A DNA stretch of 64,000 nucleotides from Sphingobacterium prati (lineage in GTDB: Bacteria; Bacteroidota; Bacteroidia; Sphingobacteriales; Sphingobacteriaceae), in assembly GCF_013167215.1 (NCBI RefSeq), contig NZ_JABJWY010000006.1, positions 62,001 to 126,000 of the forward strand, written 5' to 3'. Under the pieces are notes generated by a model. The model worked only from the letters and a program-made list of their open reading frames with translations, was not told the DNA's origin and made no database searches. The first letter of the stretch is position 1. The number at the start of each line of letters is the position of its first letter. A program made the translations under genes and the position numbers. Positions 1 through 9,858 of the stretch are shown here, piece after piece.

Positions 1-1878
1 AAATTGATTCGTTGAGAACCCATTCTCCGTCGTATAGAGTTTGTAATTTTGGGGACTGTCAGGGTGAAAGCAGATAATGCCTTTGTTGCTGCTAAGCCAA
101 AGGTTACCCAAGGCATCATCGAGTATGCCGTAAATCACATTGTTGGGCAATCCTTGGGCTTGCCCGATATTTCGAAAGCTATCCTTCGTCTTGTCATAAA
201 TAAATATTCCTTTTCCCTCACTCGAAAATAACAACCGATGTTGGCTATCAATATAAATGCTGGTTAGTTTGCTGGACGAAATGGGATCCTTTGGTCGGAT
301 CAAGCTATAATGAATCCAGGCTTGCTTGCGTAGGTCAAATTTTATGGGGCCTGATTGGTACGAGGCGAGCCAGATATTACCTTCATCATCTTCTTTGATG
401 TCATAGATAAACTGGGTGACTTCAGGGATACGGACAAATTTCTTTTTTTGTTGATCATATCGACTGAGTCCGACGGGAGTTCCTATTAGAAGATCCCCAT
501 TTTTTGTTTTAAACAGCGAAAAGATGCAATCATCATTGATTGTTTCCGGGTTGTTGGCGTCATGACGGAAATTTTGGCGTTGACCAGTTGTCAGATTGTA
601 ACGATCGAGTCCCCGGGAAAAAGTGCCGATCCAAAGATGATCGCCATCTAAAAGCAGGGCATGGGTATTATGATAAGACGCTTTTATTGGTTGCGAAATT
701 TGCTTCTTTTTTTTGTCATAGTAGTTGATGCCACCATCCTCTGTGGCTATCCACAGGTTTCCTTTCGTATCTTCACAAAATTGGCTAACAGCTTTTCCGG
801 ACAGAAATCCGGGAAGAATATCCGGGAAAAAAGTTTCTACGGAAAGTAATGCTGTATTGAGATAATTAATTCCACCAAAGTAGGTGCCGATCCAAATGGC
901 ATTTTCGCGATCCCGCGCAATGGAGTATACATTCTGGTCACTTAGACCATGTTTGTAATAGGGTACGTCTAATCGTTCGGATGCTCCCGTTTCGGTGTGA
1001 AATAGGAAGAGTCCGTCATCTGAACCAACGAGAAGCTGGTTTTCGCGAAATTCTCGTAGCGCACGGATGTGCGTAACATAGGGATGGCTGGTCTTATTTA
1101 GAAAGCGACTGAATTCGTTAGACTGTTTGTTATAACGGATCAAGCCTTGTGACCAGGTACCTAACCATAGGTCTCCTTTAGGGTCTTCCCACATCGAAAG
1201 AATTTCAAATTGAGAATCTCCCACTTCGCTGAATAGCGGGCCGACGATGTTAAAATGTGCCTGTTGGTTGTTGAAACGAAGGAGTCCGAGACGTGTGGCT
1301 GCCCAAATAACGCCGGAACGATCCTGTAGAATGGCCCAAGTTGCATTTTGCCCCAATGTGGCTCCATTCAGTTGTATCTGCGCAACTTTATTTGTACTTG
1401 GATTATATTTCCAGATTCCCTGCGACATGGTCGCAATCCAAAGATTTCCTTGCCGGTCGACATGAAGGGCATTGATCGCTGAGTTAAACGTTCCTTTGCC
1501 GCTCATGCTAAGCTCAATCTTTTGAAAGGATGCTGTAACCTTGTCCATGATATACAAACCGTCATCGGTTCCGATATACAAGTGACTTGGCGATTTCTCA
1601 GTGATACTTCGGACAAAATTATTCCCCAGTGACTGTTTTTTTTCCGGTTGGTAATGGTAATTTTTGAAACTATTTCCATCGTATCGATTCAATCCGTCTT
1701 TTGTCCCGAACCACATAAATCCTTGCCGGTCCTGGACAATGCAATAGATCGTATTTTCAGAAAGACCGTCTTCCACTTGCAACTTTCTAAAATGAAAATT
1801 TGAATAACGTTGTGCCTGGCAGGTGACCGAACAGACCAGATACAAAAAAATAATGCCAAAAATGAGCGCCCCTTTCAT
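1..1878 (-). CDS. Hybrid two-component sensor, N-terminal propeller part (partial)
   Basis: An open frame of 626 codons runs from an ATG at 1878 off the left edge, so only the N-terminus is present. It begins with a hydrophobic signal sequence ending near CQAQ. It then carries repeated two-component-regulator propeller blades, recognisable from recurring W(F/I/L)GT-D-GL-RY units (for example MWFGTKDGLNRYD, LWIATEDGGINYYD, LWLSSN). At the edge it reads ENGFSTNQF, a typical blade junction. In Bacteroidota this periplasmic sensor precedes a YYY domain, histidine kinase, receiver and AraC output domain; those parts would lie outside the window, so the HTCS assignment is inferred. It is divergent from a susC gene 254 bp away, the usual place for a PUL regulator. 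A periplasmic oligosaccharide from that PUL would be the expected ligand. Confidence 0.85.
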   Translation of the reverse strand, partial: MKGALIFGIIFLYLVCSVTCQAQRYSNFHFRKLQVEDGLSENTIYCIVQDRQGFMWFGTKDGLNRYDGNSFKNYHYQPEKKQSLGNNFVRSITEKSPSHLYIGTDDGLYIMDKVTASFQKIELSMSGKGTFNSAINALHVDRQGNLWIATMSQGIWKYNPSTNKVAQIQLNGATLGQNATWAILQDRSGVIWAATRLGLLRFNNQQAHFNIVGPLFSEVGDSQFEILSMWEDPKGDLWLGTWSQGLIRYNKQSNEFSRFLNKTSHPYVTHIRALREFRENQLLVGSDDGLFLFHTETGASERLDVPYYKHGLSDQNVYSIARDRENAIWIGTYFGGINYLNTALLSVETFFPDILPGFLSGKAVSQFCEDTKGNLWIATEDGGINYYDKKKKQISQPIKASYHNTHALLLDGDHLWIGTFSRGLDRYNLTTGQRQNFRHDANNPETINDDCIFSLFKTKNGDLLIGTPVGLSRYDQQKKKFVRIPEVTQFIYDIKEDDEGNIWLASYQSGPIKFDLRKQAWIHYSLIRPKDPISSSKLTSIYIDSQHRLLFSSEGKGIFIYDKTKDSFRNIGQAQGLPNNVIYGILDDALGNLWLSSNKGIICFHPDSPQNYKLYTTENGFSTNQF

Positions 1879-1923
1879 ATCAACTAAAATAAAACTAATA
1901 AATGATTCTGTTGATATGACCGA

Positions 1924-1950
1924 TAACCGATAAATGGTAATTGTCGGTTA
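1924..1950. promoter_or_regulatory. Inverted repeat in the divergent sensor/susC promoter region
   Basis: TAACCGA (1924-1930) and TCGGTTA (1944-1950) form a perfect 7-bp inverted repeat with a 13-bp spacer, within the 254-bp gap between the divergent sensor gene and susC. The position suits an operator for the sensor's DNA-binding output domain. That role is inference. Confidence 0.35.
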
Positions 1951-2132
1951 AAAGATGTATAAACTGGTCAAAAAGCGGGAATGACTTATTTTTACCATTT
2001 TTTGGATCATATCTGCTACTTTGTTTCTGTAACGCCTGTTACATTTGAAATAGGTTTAAGATAGAATCCGGCCATGGGTTCTTGTCTTTGCCTATTTATA
2101 ATAACCAGTTTTATACGCTAATAAATCAAATT

Positions 2133-5123
2133 ATGAAGGGAAAATTTTTCATTCTTTTCTTGTGCTTGCTATCCTTAGCAGTAAAGTCACAAACGAGTAA
2201 CCTTCAAGGGAGGGTATCGAGTGAATCGGGGCGGCCGTTGCCAGGTGTAACCGTCACCATAAAAGCATCAGGGACCGCGAAGACGACGGACGAAAACGGC
2301 CATTATACGATTGCTGCCAGCAACGGGCAGGAGCTGATCTTCTCTTTGATCGGTTTTCATTCCAAAACAATTTTATTTAACGGTGCGGCGACCTTAGATG
2401 TCACACTTCAGGAAGAAAACAAAGACCTGGAAGAAGTTGTCGTGATTGGGTATCAGACGATCAAAAAATCGGATCTGACGGGTGCTGTTTCGGTCTTTAA
2501 TCCAAAGGAGATGAAAAATACCACGGTAACAGGGACTGTAGGGGATGCCTTGGCAACTTTACCCGGGCTCAGTGTACGCACGGCAGGCAATCCGGGGGCA
2601 GAAGGTAAAGTTGAGATCCGTGGTACCGGGACATTTGGGTCAAGCACTCCTTTATATGTCGTCGACGGGGTTGTATCGGGAGCAAACCGGGATTTTAATT
2701 TCAATGATATTGAGAGTATTCAGGTGCTGAAAGATGCCTCCGCAGCTGCGATCTATGGTTCGAGGGCTGGGAATGGTGTTATCATCATAACAACCAAGCA
2801 GGGTAAAGAAGGGCAGATGAAAATCGAGCTTTCCTCCCGGGCCACAGCACAATGGCTGCCACGTTATAACTTAGCCGACCGAAATCTATGGCTGAGTTTG
2901 AATGATCTGGCATTTAGCAATGGCAATAGGCAATCGGCCAACCATTTCGAGGGCACTACCGATTGGCAGGAAGAGGTATTCAAAACAGGTTGGCTGCAGG
3001 ATCAGCAGATCGCTTTCTCAGGCGGAAGCAAAGAAAGCCGTTATTATATTTCGGGTAATTATCAGTCCAATACGGGAGCCACGATCGGAACATCCAGTAA
3101 ACGTTTTACGCTACGTTCCAATATGTCTACTTCACGCAACTTTGGAGAGCACGTCAAATTAAGTATCGGCGAAAATATTGTGCTGAGTAATTTTAATGTA
3201 CATGAACTCAATACCAATCCCATTGTCGACGTTTATCGTATGCTGCCAACCATTCCAATCTACGATGAAAATAACATTGCCAAAGGAGGATATGGTATTG
3301 GCGATGGGAATCGGGATGTCACTTTTGGAACCAATCCTTTCGCCAAAGAAGATTTTGAGCAAACGGAAAATGGTAACCTGCGGACCAGAGGGAATGTATT
3401 TACCGAATTGGAACTGTTCAAGTCATTCAAATACCGTTTTAATTTTGGCTTTGACCTGAGTAATGATCGTCACATGTATCTCCGAAAGGAAGGTTTCTGG
3501 ACCTACAACCAGCCTTATGATCCATCCTCCTTAAATAAAAACCAGGCCCAATACCGTGGGTTGGTGTATGACAATACTTTAGAATATGCGAAGAAGTTTG
3601 ATAAGCATGATGTCTCTGCCGTTGCGGGTATCAGTTATCAGACCTCTAATTATGAACAGCTGTGGGGAACGAAAAATAATGTGCTCATGTCTGGAAAAAA
3701 CTATTTTACCAACTTGGATGCTGCACTGGACAACCCAAAGACCGGTAATTATCAAGATCTCGAAAAGTTATTTTCCGTCTTTGGTCGGGTTAATTATACT
3801 TATGACGATAAGTATCTGTTTAGTTTTACCATGCGCCGCGACGAATCCTCTAAATTTAATCCGGATTACCGAGTGGGCTATTTCCCGTCTGTCTCCGGGG
3901 GCTGGCGTATGAGTAAGGAAGATTTTTTTCACGTACCCTGGATCAATGATTTAAAGCTGCGCGCCAATTACGGTGTTTTGGGGACCTCCAATATCGGCGT
4001 TTGGGACTGGGTTTCTTTCATCAATGTTTTTCCGCAGGCAGCTTTTGGTGTTGATCAGACGGTCCAAAACGGGATGACCCAGGTCAAACTGGCCAATGCC
4101 GATCTCAAATGGGAGAAGGTCGCGCAGTTGAATACCGGATTTGACGCCCAGTTATTCTCCCATAAGCTCCATCTATCTGTGGATTATTTTATCAAAGAAA
4201 CCAAAGATGTATTGACACCTATGCAGATCTTAATGGCTACGGGCAACAACGGCGGAAATCCTTATGTGAATGCTGCCTCCCTGCGCAATGCGGGTATTGA
4301 ACTTGCAACGGAATGGCGTGATAATATTGGTGAATTCGGTTATCAGATCGGCGTCAATGCATCCTATATCAAGAATAAGATCCTCAAATTAGGGTATGAC
4401 AAAAAGGAGTTTACGCAATGGGATACAAAATCCAAAGTTGGCAGCTCCATCGGTAACTGGTATCTGATCAAAACGGATGGTCTTTTCCGTTCAGACGATG
4501 AAGTACAGGCATATAAAAATAGTCAAGGGCAATTGATTCAGCCGAATGCCAAACCAGGCGATGTTAAATATATAGACTTTAATGATGACGGACAGATTAC
4601 AGATGCCGATCGGCAGTATTTAGGGCGGAGCATACCATTATATCAATTGGGGATGAATCTAGGCCTAGCGTACAAAGGCTTCGATTTTCAGGTACAATTG
4701 ACAGGTGCATTTGGCTTCAAATCCTTTAATGGGCCACGCAGTGCGTACGACCGTTTTGACGACAATTCAAACTACCGCGCCGATTATGATCCTTGGACTC
4801 CAGAAAATCCCAATGCCAAAGACCCGCGTCCCATTTATGCGGATTCCCGAAATGTCCGGGGCGATCAGGACCGTTGGTTAGAGAATGGGAATTATGTTAA
4901 GATCAGACAGCTCGCATTGGGGTATAATCTGCCGCGAACGCTGTTAGGTAAAACCTTGAATCAGGTTCGGTTTTATGTCAATGCACAGAACCTGATCACC
5001 TTTACCTCCTATCGCGGATTGGATCCCGAGTTTTTGAATGGCAATATTTGGGATCGAAGCTATGATGGTGGCGCATTTCCCAATGCCAAAGGTTTCACTT
5101 TCGGAGCCCAAATTACTTTTTAA
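2133..5123 (+). CDS. SusC-family TonB-dependent outer-membrane transporter (PUL 1)
   Basis: A 996-aa protein. An upstream TTG at 2082 is also open, but the ATG at 2133 starts directly on a good signal peptide (MKGKFFILFLCLLSLAVKS), so I use it. A carboxypeptidase-regulatory-like beta-sandwich follows (LQGRVSSESGRPLPGVTV). Next come a TonB box near residue 99 (LEEVVVIGYQ) and a plug domain with the SusC motifs VEIRGTGTFG, PLYVVDGV and DASAAAIYGSRAGNGVI. The barrel ends in a terminal Phe (FGAQITF). There is no STN domain, so it is unlikely to signal through a FecR/sigma pair; the divergent hybrid sensor is the likely regulator. With the SusD downstream it would import an oligosaccharide, perhaps arabinose- or xylose-containing given the GH43 neighbour. 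Confidence 0.95.
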   Translation: MKGKFFILFLCLLSLAVKSQTSNLQGRVSSESGRPLPGVTVTIKASGTAKTTDENGHYTIAASNGQELIFSLIGFHSKTILFNGAATLDVTLQEENKDLEEVVVIGYQTIKKSDLTGAVSVFNPKEMKNTTVTGTVGDALATLPGLSVRTAGNPGAEGKVEIRGTGTFGSSTPLYVVDGVVSGANRDFNFNDIESIQVLKDASAAAIYGSRAGNGVIIITTKQGKEGQMKIELSSRATAQWLPRYNLADRNLWLSLNDLAFSNGNRQSANHFEGTTDWQEEVFKTGWLQDQQIAFSGGSKESRYYISGNYQSNTGATIGTSSKRFTLRSNMSTSRNFGEHVKLSIGENIVLSNFNVHELNTNPIVDVYRMLPTIPIYDENNIAKGGYGIGDGNRDVTFGTNPFAKEDFEQTENGNLRTRGNVFTELELFKSFKYRFNFGFDLSNDRHMYLRKEGFWTYNQPYDPSSLNKNQAQYRGLVYDNTLEYAKKFDKHDVSAVAGISYQTSNYEQLWGTKNNVLMSGKNYFTNLDAALDNPKTGNYQDLEKLFSVFGRVNYTYDDKYLFSFTMRRDESSKFNPDYRVGYFPSVSGGWRMSKEDFFHVPWINDLKLRANYGVLGTSNIGVWDWVSFINVFPQAAFGVDQTVQNGMTQVKLANADLKWEKVAQLNTGFDAQLFSHKLHLSVDYFIKETKDVLTPMQILMATGNNGGNPYVNAASLRNAGIELATEWRDNIGEFGYQIGVNASYIKNKILKLGYDKKEFTQWDTKSKVGSSIGNWYLIKTDGLFRSDDEVQAYKNSQGQLIQPNAKPGDVKYIDFNDDGQITDADRQYLGRSIPLYQLGMNLGLAYKGFDFQVQLTGAFGFKSFNGPRSAYDRFDDNSNYRADYDPWTPENPNAKDPRPIYADSRNVRGDQDRWLENGNYVKIRQLALGYNLPRTLLGKTLNQVRFYVNAQNLITFTSYRGLDPEFLNGNIWDRSYDGGAFPNAKGFTFGAQITF

Positions 5124-5140
5124 CCTAATCTTTGAACGCA

Positions 5141-6700
5141 ATGAAAAAGCTACTCTATATTTTATTGGCGGCGGGCCTGATGCAAGCCTGCAAAGTGGAT
5201 GTGGAAAATCCCAATACCATTACCGTAAAGACCTATTGGAAAACCGAGCAAGATGCGGTACGTGGGGTCAACGCAGTGTACAATATGTTCTATAAACCGG
5301 GCACCTTTAGCCGCTGGATGTGGTTTCGTTTGGATCTAACCTCAGATGAAGGATTTAGTCAAAGTCCTTGGGCTGAGCTTAAAGAATGGACACAGTTTCG
5401 GTACAATAACTACAACTTCTGGGAAGGAAATGCCTGGACCTATCGCGATTGCTATGAGGCTATTTTCCGTGCAAATCAAGTGCTGCATTATACCCCGGAT
5501 ATTACATTTGCCAATCCAGCTGATCAGGGACCGATTCTCGGGCAAGCGTATTTCTTGCGGGGATTATATTATTACTACCTTGCGCTATTATGGGGCGGTA
5601 CCAATCCTAGTCTTCCAATTGTATTGGAACCTTCAACCCCAGGAATTCAACCGGAGGGCCATACCGAAGCAGAGGTTTATGCGCAGGCAATAGCCGACTT
5701 TAGTAAAGCCGAAAGCTTATTGCCCGAAGTATGGGGCGGTTCCGAAAAAGGAAGGGCAACCAAAGGTGCGGCACTTGCTTTTCGGGCAAAATCATATATG
5801 CAGCTGCATCAATGGAATGAAGCAAAGGCAGATTTGGCCTGGCTGGTAACAGGGGCCGGAAAGGGGTATTATAACTTGACAGCCAATTATTTTGATAATT
5901 TCGATAAAGCGAAAGAGAATAATATGGAGTCAGTTTTTGAAATCCAATATTCAGATGCCAATCCGTCTCCTGCCGGTGATGGCGATTTAGATGTGGGGCC
6001 TAATCTAGGCTTGAACCGAGGACAGTTTTTTGCCCCTCCGGGCATTGGTTGGACAGATGGAGAACTTCGCCCCTGGTTAGTTGATGCATTTAAGAAAGAA
6101 AAAAATATGGACAATGAATTTGATATACGTTTGCGGTATACGGCATTTTATAATGGTATGCAGAACGATTTTCTGGATAATAACAAAATCTATCGATTGA
6201 CAAGTGATGCCGCCCAGTGGAGCAATTGGCCCGGACGTGTCTTTTTTAGAAAATATGGGTCAGATTATTTTCGTGATTTTGATGACTATTACAACCCAAC
6301 AAATGTGCGGATAATTCGTTTTTCTGATGTATTGTTAATGTATGCAGAATGTATTGTGGCCTCAAATGGTTCATTAACGGAGGCCGTTGCCCTTGTCGAC
6401 CGGGTCCGTGAACGTGTAAATATGCCAAAATTAGCCGTGAATTATCTTGGCGCAACCACCGATAAAACCGCATTCCTGAAAAGATTGCAGACTGAAAGAG
6501 TATTGGAACTGGCAACAGAAGGACATCGCTGGGCAGATCTAAAACGTTGGGGGATGGTAGACTCACAAGAAGGACTTGCCGAATTGAAACAAAGGGATGC
6601 CGACTTTAATAATTTTGTCTTAGGGAAACATCGTTCACTACCGATTCCCTCAGATGAGGTCAACAATAATCCAAATGTAAAGCAAAACCCTAATTATTAA
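5141..6700 (+). CDS. SusD-family glycan-binding lipoprotein (PUL 1)
   Basis: A 519-aa protein starting at ATG 5141, 17 bp after susC; an in-frame TTG at 5132 is less likely because the signal peptide starts at MKKLLYILLAAGLMQAC. The Cys is a lipoprotein acceptor, so the protein should sit on the outer membrane as lid of the SusC pore. SusD/RagB features include AYFLRGLYYYYLALLWGG (helical TPR core), GRATKGAALAFRAKSYM, VLLMYAECIVASNG and the C-terminal ERVLELATEGHRWADLKRWG. It ends with the family's usual NPNVKQNPNY. Translation is probably coupled to susC. Confidence 0.95.
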   Translation: MKKLLYILLAAGLMQACKVDVENPNTITVKTYWKTEQDAVRGVNAVYNMFYKPGTFSRWMWFRLDLTSDEGFSQSPWAELKEWTQFRYNNYNFWEGNAWTYRDCYEAIFRANQVLHYTPDITFANPADQGPILGQAYFLRGLYYYYLALLWGGTNPSLPIVLEPSTPGIQPEGHTEAEVYAQAIADFSKAESLLPEVWGGSEKGRATKGAALAFRAKSYMQLHQWNEAKADLAWLVTGAGKGYYNLTANYFDNFDKAKENNMESVFEIQYSDANPSPAGDGDLDVGPNLGLNRGQFFAPPGIGWTDGELRPWLVDAFKKEKNMDNEFDIRLRYTAFYNGMQNDFLDNNKIYRLTSDAAQWSNWPGRVFFRKYGSDYFRDFDDYYNPTNVRIIRFSDVLLMYAECIVASNGSLTEAVALVDRVRERVNMPKLAVNYLGATTDKTAFLKRLQTERVLELATEGHRWADLKRWGMVDSQEGLAELKQRDADFNNFVLGKHRSLPIPSDEVNNNPNVKQNPNY

Positions 6701-6728
6701 TGGCTTGGCCGTATAAAGTTTATAGGAA

Positions 6729-7685
6729 ATGAAAAAACTAATTTATATCTGTTTACTGTCGCTATTTTCACTTTATAGCTTCAGCTGCTCAAAATCTGAA
6801 AAGAGTGATTTTGTATTCGAACCAGCCGTACCACTGGGTGATCCATTTATACTATTGCATGAAGGTACCTATTACGCTTACGGTACCAATGCCGAAAACG
6901 GTATCGAAGTGTATACTTCGGATGATCTTCGTTATTGGACCAAATCAAATATACTGGCACTGAAAGGTGAGGATTCCTGGGGCGGACGCTGGTTCTGGGC
7001 GCCCGAAATTTATTATATCAAGGATAAAAAGAAGTTTTATATGTATTACAGCGCCAATGAACATATTTGTGTAGCGACTTCAGAGTCACCGTTGGGGCCA
7101 TTTGTTCAGGAACCCAAAACACCGATGCTAGCAAGTGAAAAGGCCATTGACAATAGCCTGTTTGTCGACAATGATGGCACAGCTTATCTCTATTTTGTCC
7201 GTTTTAATAATGGGTCAGCAGTTTGGTCGGCGCAACTTGCTGCTGACCTGAAGACGATTAACAGCAGTAGCCTGAAGCAGCACCTTGCGGTATCACAGGA
7301 GTGGGAAAAAGTGTGGGGACTGGTTAATGAAGGGCCATTTGTCATTAAACATAATAACCTATATTATATGACCTATTCGGCGAATAGTTATGAAAGTCAG
7401 CGTTATGGTATTGGCTTGGCCACAGCAAGTTCCCCCACGGGGCCATGGACAAAATATGACGGCAACCCAATTCTGCAGCTGCCTGCGGATTTGGTTGGTG
7501 TGGGCCATAATGCACTTTTTCTGGATAAGGAAGGGAAACTCAAGATCGTTTTTCACGCGCATCATAGCAAAGATAGTATCCATCCACGGGCGATGTATAT
7601 TGCCGATGTTACCTGGACAACGGATGCGGTTCCCCTTATGAAGATATCCACCGAAATTATCCGACCGAAAATAAAAAGAAAATAA
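6729..7685 (+). CDS. GH43 glycoside hydrolase lipoprotein
   Basis: A 318-aa protein with a lipoprotein signal (lipid Cys20 in YSFSCSKS). The rest is a single five-bladed beta-propeller domain of family GH43. The three expected acidic residues are visible: Asp38 in LGDPFIL (base), Asp141 in AIDNSLFVD (pKa modulator) and Glu201 in VNEGPFV (acid). The WAPE box is at 90-93. Family activities are alpha-L-arabinofuranosidase, arabinanase or beta-xylosidase, and the sequence alone does not choose between them. It lies 28 bp after susD and so is very likely co-transcribed. The lipid anchor suggests a membrane-attached enzyme, either surface or periplasmic. Confidence 0.9.
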   Translation: MKKLIYICLLSLFSLYSFSCSKSEKSDFVFEPAVPLGDPFILLHEGTYYAYGTNAENGIEVYTSDDLRYWTKSNILALKGEDSWGGRWFWAPEIYYIKDKKKFYMYYSANEHICVATSESPLGPFVQEPKTPMLASEKAIDNSLFVDNDGTAYLYFVRFNNGSAVWSAQLAADLKTINSSSLKQHLAVSQEWEKVWGLVNEGPFVIKHNNLYYMTYSANSYESQRYGIGLATASSPTGPWTKYDGNPILQLPADLVGVGHNALFLDKEGKLKIVFHAHHSKDSIHPRAMYIADVTWTTDAVPLMKISTEIIRPKIKRK

Positions 7686-7736
7686 ACCAGCAAAATATAC
7701 ATAGCCAGAAATGGGTACTCAAAAACAATTATTCGA

Positions 7737-9746
7737 ATGAAAAAACACTTTTTAATTTCCTTATTACTTGCCGCAAACTCCTATGCTCTGAGCGCGCAGG
7801 AGATGAGCCAGGCGATCCTGTTAAAGTCTCCCGGCAATCCGGCCCAGCGCTTTGAACTACTCGACAAAGGTGGGCAGACATTGGAGTCCACGGCGACCAT
7901 GCCAGTGGATGTGAAGCAGACTGTTGTTAAAAATGAAGGGAAAACTATTGTTAAAGTAGTTTTGACCGCCAAAGAACGCGTGTACTTTAATTTTGAAAAG
8001 ACATTTAAAATTAAAAAATATACACATGCCGAAAGCGAGTTTCTGATGCCGGGTTTTTGGTACCATAAAAATATGCGTTCACCGCAGGAAGCCCCTTCTT
8101 TTAAAACCAGCGATAGCTGGCAGGTTCGGGAAGATCGCCTTAGCACACCTTTGACTGGCGTTTTCAATGCGGCTTCCCATACGTATTATACCGTTATCAG
8201 ATTAGATAAAATAAATCAAGATGCCTTGACTACACACCCAAGTGGAGAGGTGATTTTAAGTGGCAAAACTGATCTTGGATTTACAGGATTTAAAAATGCT
8301 GATGGTGCCTCCGCTTTGGTCTTTGGCTTTCCTTATCACGAAGCCCCCAAGACTTATCTCCGAAAATTGACACTGGCTCCCGAGGTCGTTGCCTTTGAAA
8401 AACTTGAAAAGGGTGAAACAAGAGAGCTTTCCTGGGAGATCAGCGAAGGTCAGGCCGATAATTATGGTGATTTTGTGTCCAAAGTGTGGAACTACTCGTA
8501 CGACAGACAGCAGCCATCGACACTTCCGACAGCTTATACTCAGGAACAAGCCAAAGGTATTTTGGCAAACTTCTTTAAGGACAGTTATGTCGGGAACAAA
8601 GAACTAAAATACTATTCTGGTGTCCATATGCGTACCGATGACTGCAACAATACTGGCTCTGCGGAAGTCGGATTCGTGGGACGGGTATTGCTCAATGCAT
8701 ACAATGCACTTGAATATGGAGAAGCCCATGCACAGACGCAATTGGTCCGTAACGCTACAGCAATATTTGATAGCTACCTGCAACATGGATTTACAGCAAA
8801 TGGATTTTTCAGGGAGTTCGTTGATTTTACACATAACAGCGAACCACAAGAATTCAGCATTCGGAGACAGTCGGAAGGGATCTTTGCAATACTTAACTAC
8901 CTCAGCTACGAAAAGAAAAAGGGTAGAAAGCATCCTGAATGGGAACAGCGCATTAAAAAATTACTTGGCAACTTCGCCAAGCTCCAGCAGCAGGATGGGA
9001 GTTTCCCACGTAAATTTGACGATCAGCTACAGGTGAAGGATAGCAGCGGCGGTAGTACACCTTCAGCGACAGTGCCATTGGTTATGGCTTCCGTCTATTT
9101 TAAACAGGGCGGATATTTTCAACAGGCGCAAAAATCCGCAAGATATTTAGAGCGGGAAATCATTTCTAAATCGGATTACTTTTCGTCCACCTTGGATGCG
9201 AATTGTGAGGATAAAGAAGCTTCATTATATGCTTCTACAGCAATGTATTACTTGGCGCAGGTAAGTAAAGGAAAAGAGCGGCAACATTATTTGGAGCAGT
9301 GCAAGAAAGCAGCTTACTTTTGTCTCACTTGGTACTATACCTGGGACGTGCCTTTTGCCGCCGGACAAATGTTGGGCGATGTCGGTTTTAAATCCCGCGG
9401 CTGGGGAAATGTCTCCGTAGAGAATAACCATATTGATGTTTTCATCTTTGAATTCGCGGCTGTTCTTGATTGGCTTGCCAAGGAAACCAAGGAACAGCGA
9501 CTCGCCGCCTTCTCGAGTGTGATTAAGAGCTCCATGTTACAGTTGATGCCGGTTAAGGACCATCTTTTCAATATCGCTAAGGTAGGTTATTATCCAGAAG
9601 TCGTACAGCATACAAATTGGGATTATGGTAAAAATGGAAAAGGATTTTACAACGATATTTTTGCGCCTGGCTGGACCGTCGCTTCCCTCTGGGAGCTGCT
9701 GAGCCCATCTAGGACGGAAGAATTTCTGGCAACAGCGCAGAAATAG
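7737..9746 (+). CDS. Secreted protein of unknown family, probable helical-barrel glycan enzyme
   Basis: A 669-aa protein with a cleavable signal peptide (ending YALSAQ) and no lipobox, so probably periplasmic. Residues about 25-240 look beta-rich. Residues about 245-650 are alpha-helical, with repeated aromatic and acidic segments (HMRTDDCNNTGSAEVGF, GFFREFVDFTHN, DGSFPRKFDD, SVENNHIDVFIFEFA). This resembles the (alpha/alpha)6 toroid fold used by many glycoside hydrolases and polysaccharide lyases. I do not recognise the family and assign no activity. It is the last gene of PUL 1, 51 bp after the GH43 gene, and is followed at once by a terminator. It probably processes the same glycan. Confidence 0.75.
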   Translation: MKKHFLISLLLAANSYALSAQEMSQAILLKSPGNPAQRFELLDKGGQTLESTATMPVDVKQTVVKNEGKTIVKVVLTAKERVYFNFEKTFKIKKYTHAESEFLMPGFWYHKNMRSPQEAPSFKTSDSWQVREDRLSTPLTGVFNAASHTYYTVIRLDKINQDALTTHPSGEVILSGKTDLGFTGFKNADGASALVFGFPYHEAPKTYLRKLTLAPEVVAFEKLEKGETRELSWEISEGQADNYGDFVSKVWNYSYDRQQPSTLPTAYTQEQAKGILANFFKDSYVGNKELKYYSGVHMRTDDCNNTGSAEVGFVGRVLLNAYNALEYGEAHAQTQLVRNATAIFDSYLQHGFTANGFFREFVDFTHNSEPQEFSIRRQSEGIFAILNYLSYEKKKGRKHPEWEQRIKKLLGNFAKLQQQDGSFPRKFDDQLQVKDSSGGSTPSATVPLVMASVYFKQGGYFQQAQKSARYLEREIISKSDYFSSTLDANCEDKEASLYASTAMYYLAQVSKGKERQHYLEQCKKAAYFCLTWYYTWDVPFAAGQMLGDVGFKSRGWGNVSVENNHIDVFIFEFAAVLDWLAKETKEQRLAAFSSVIKSSMLQLMPVKDHLFNIAKVGYYPEVVQHTNWDYGKNGKGFYNDIFAPGWTVASLWELLSPSRTEEFLATAQK

Positions 9747-9762
9747 TAATGTGTTTTTTATA

Positions 9763-9800
9763 TTGGCGCCACATCGGTACGTGTGGTGCCAATTTTTATT
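9763..9800 (+). terminator. Intrinsic terminator of PUL 1
   Basis: TTGGCGCCACA (9763-9773) pairs with TGTGGTGCCAA (9782-9792) over 11 bp with one G-U pair and an 8-nt loop. It is followed by TTTTTATT and lies 16 bp after the stop codon of the last PUL gene. Confidence 0.85.
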
Positions 9801-9858
9801 GTGCATTTAACTAAGTTAATAGAATATTGTTATTTGAAATGTATTGACAAGTACCCTG

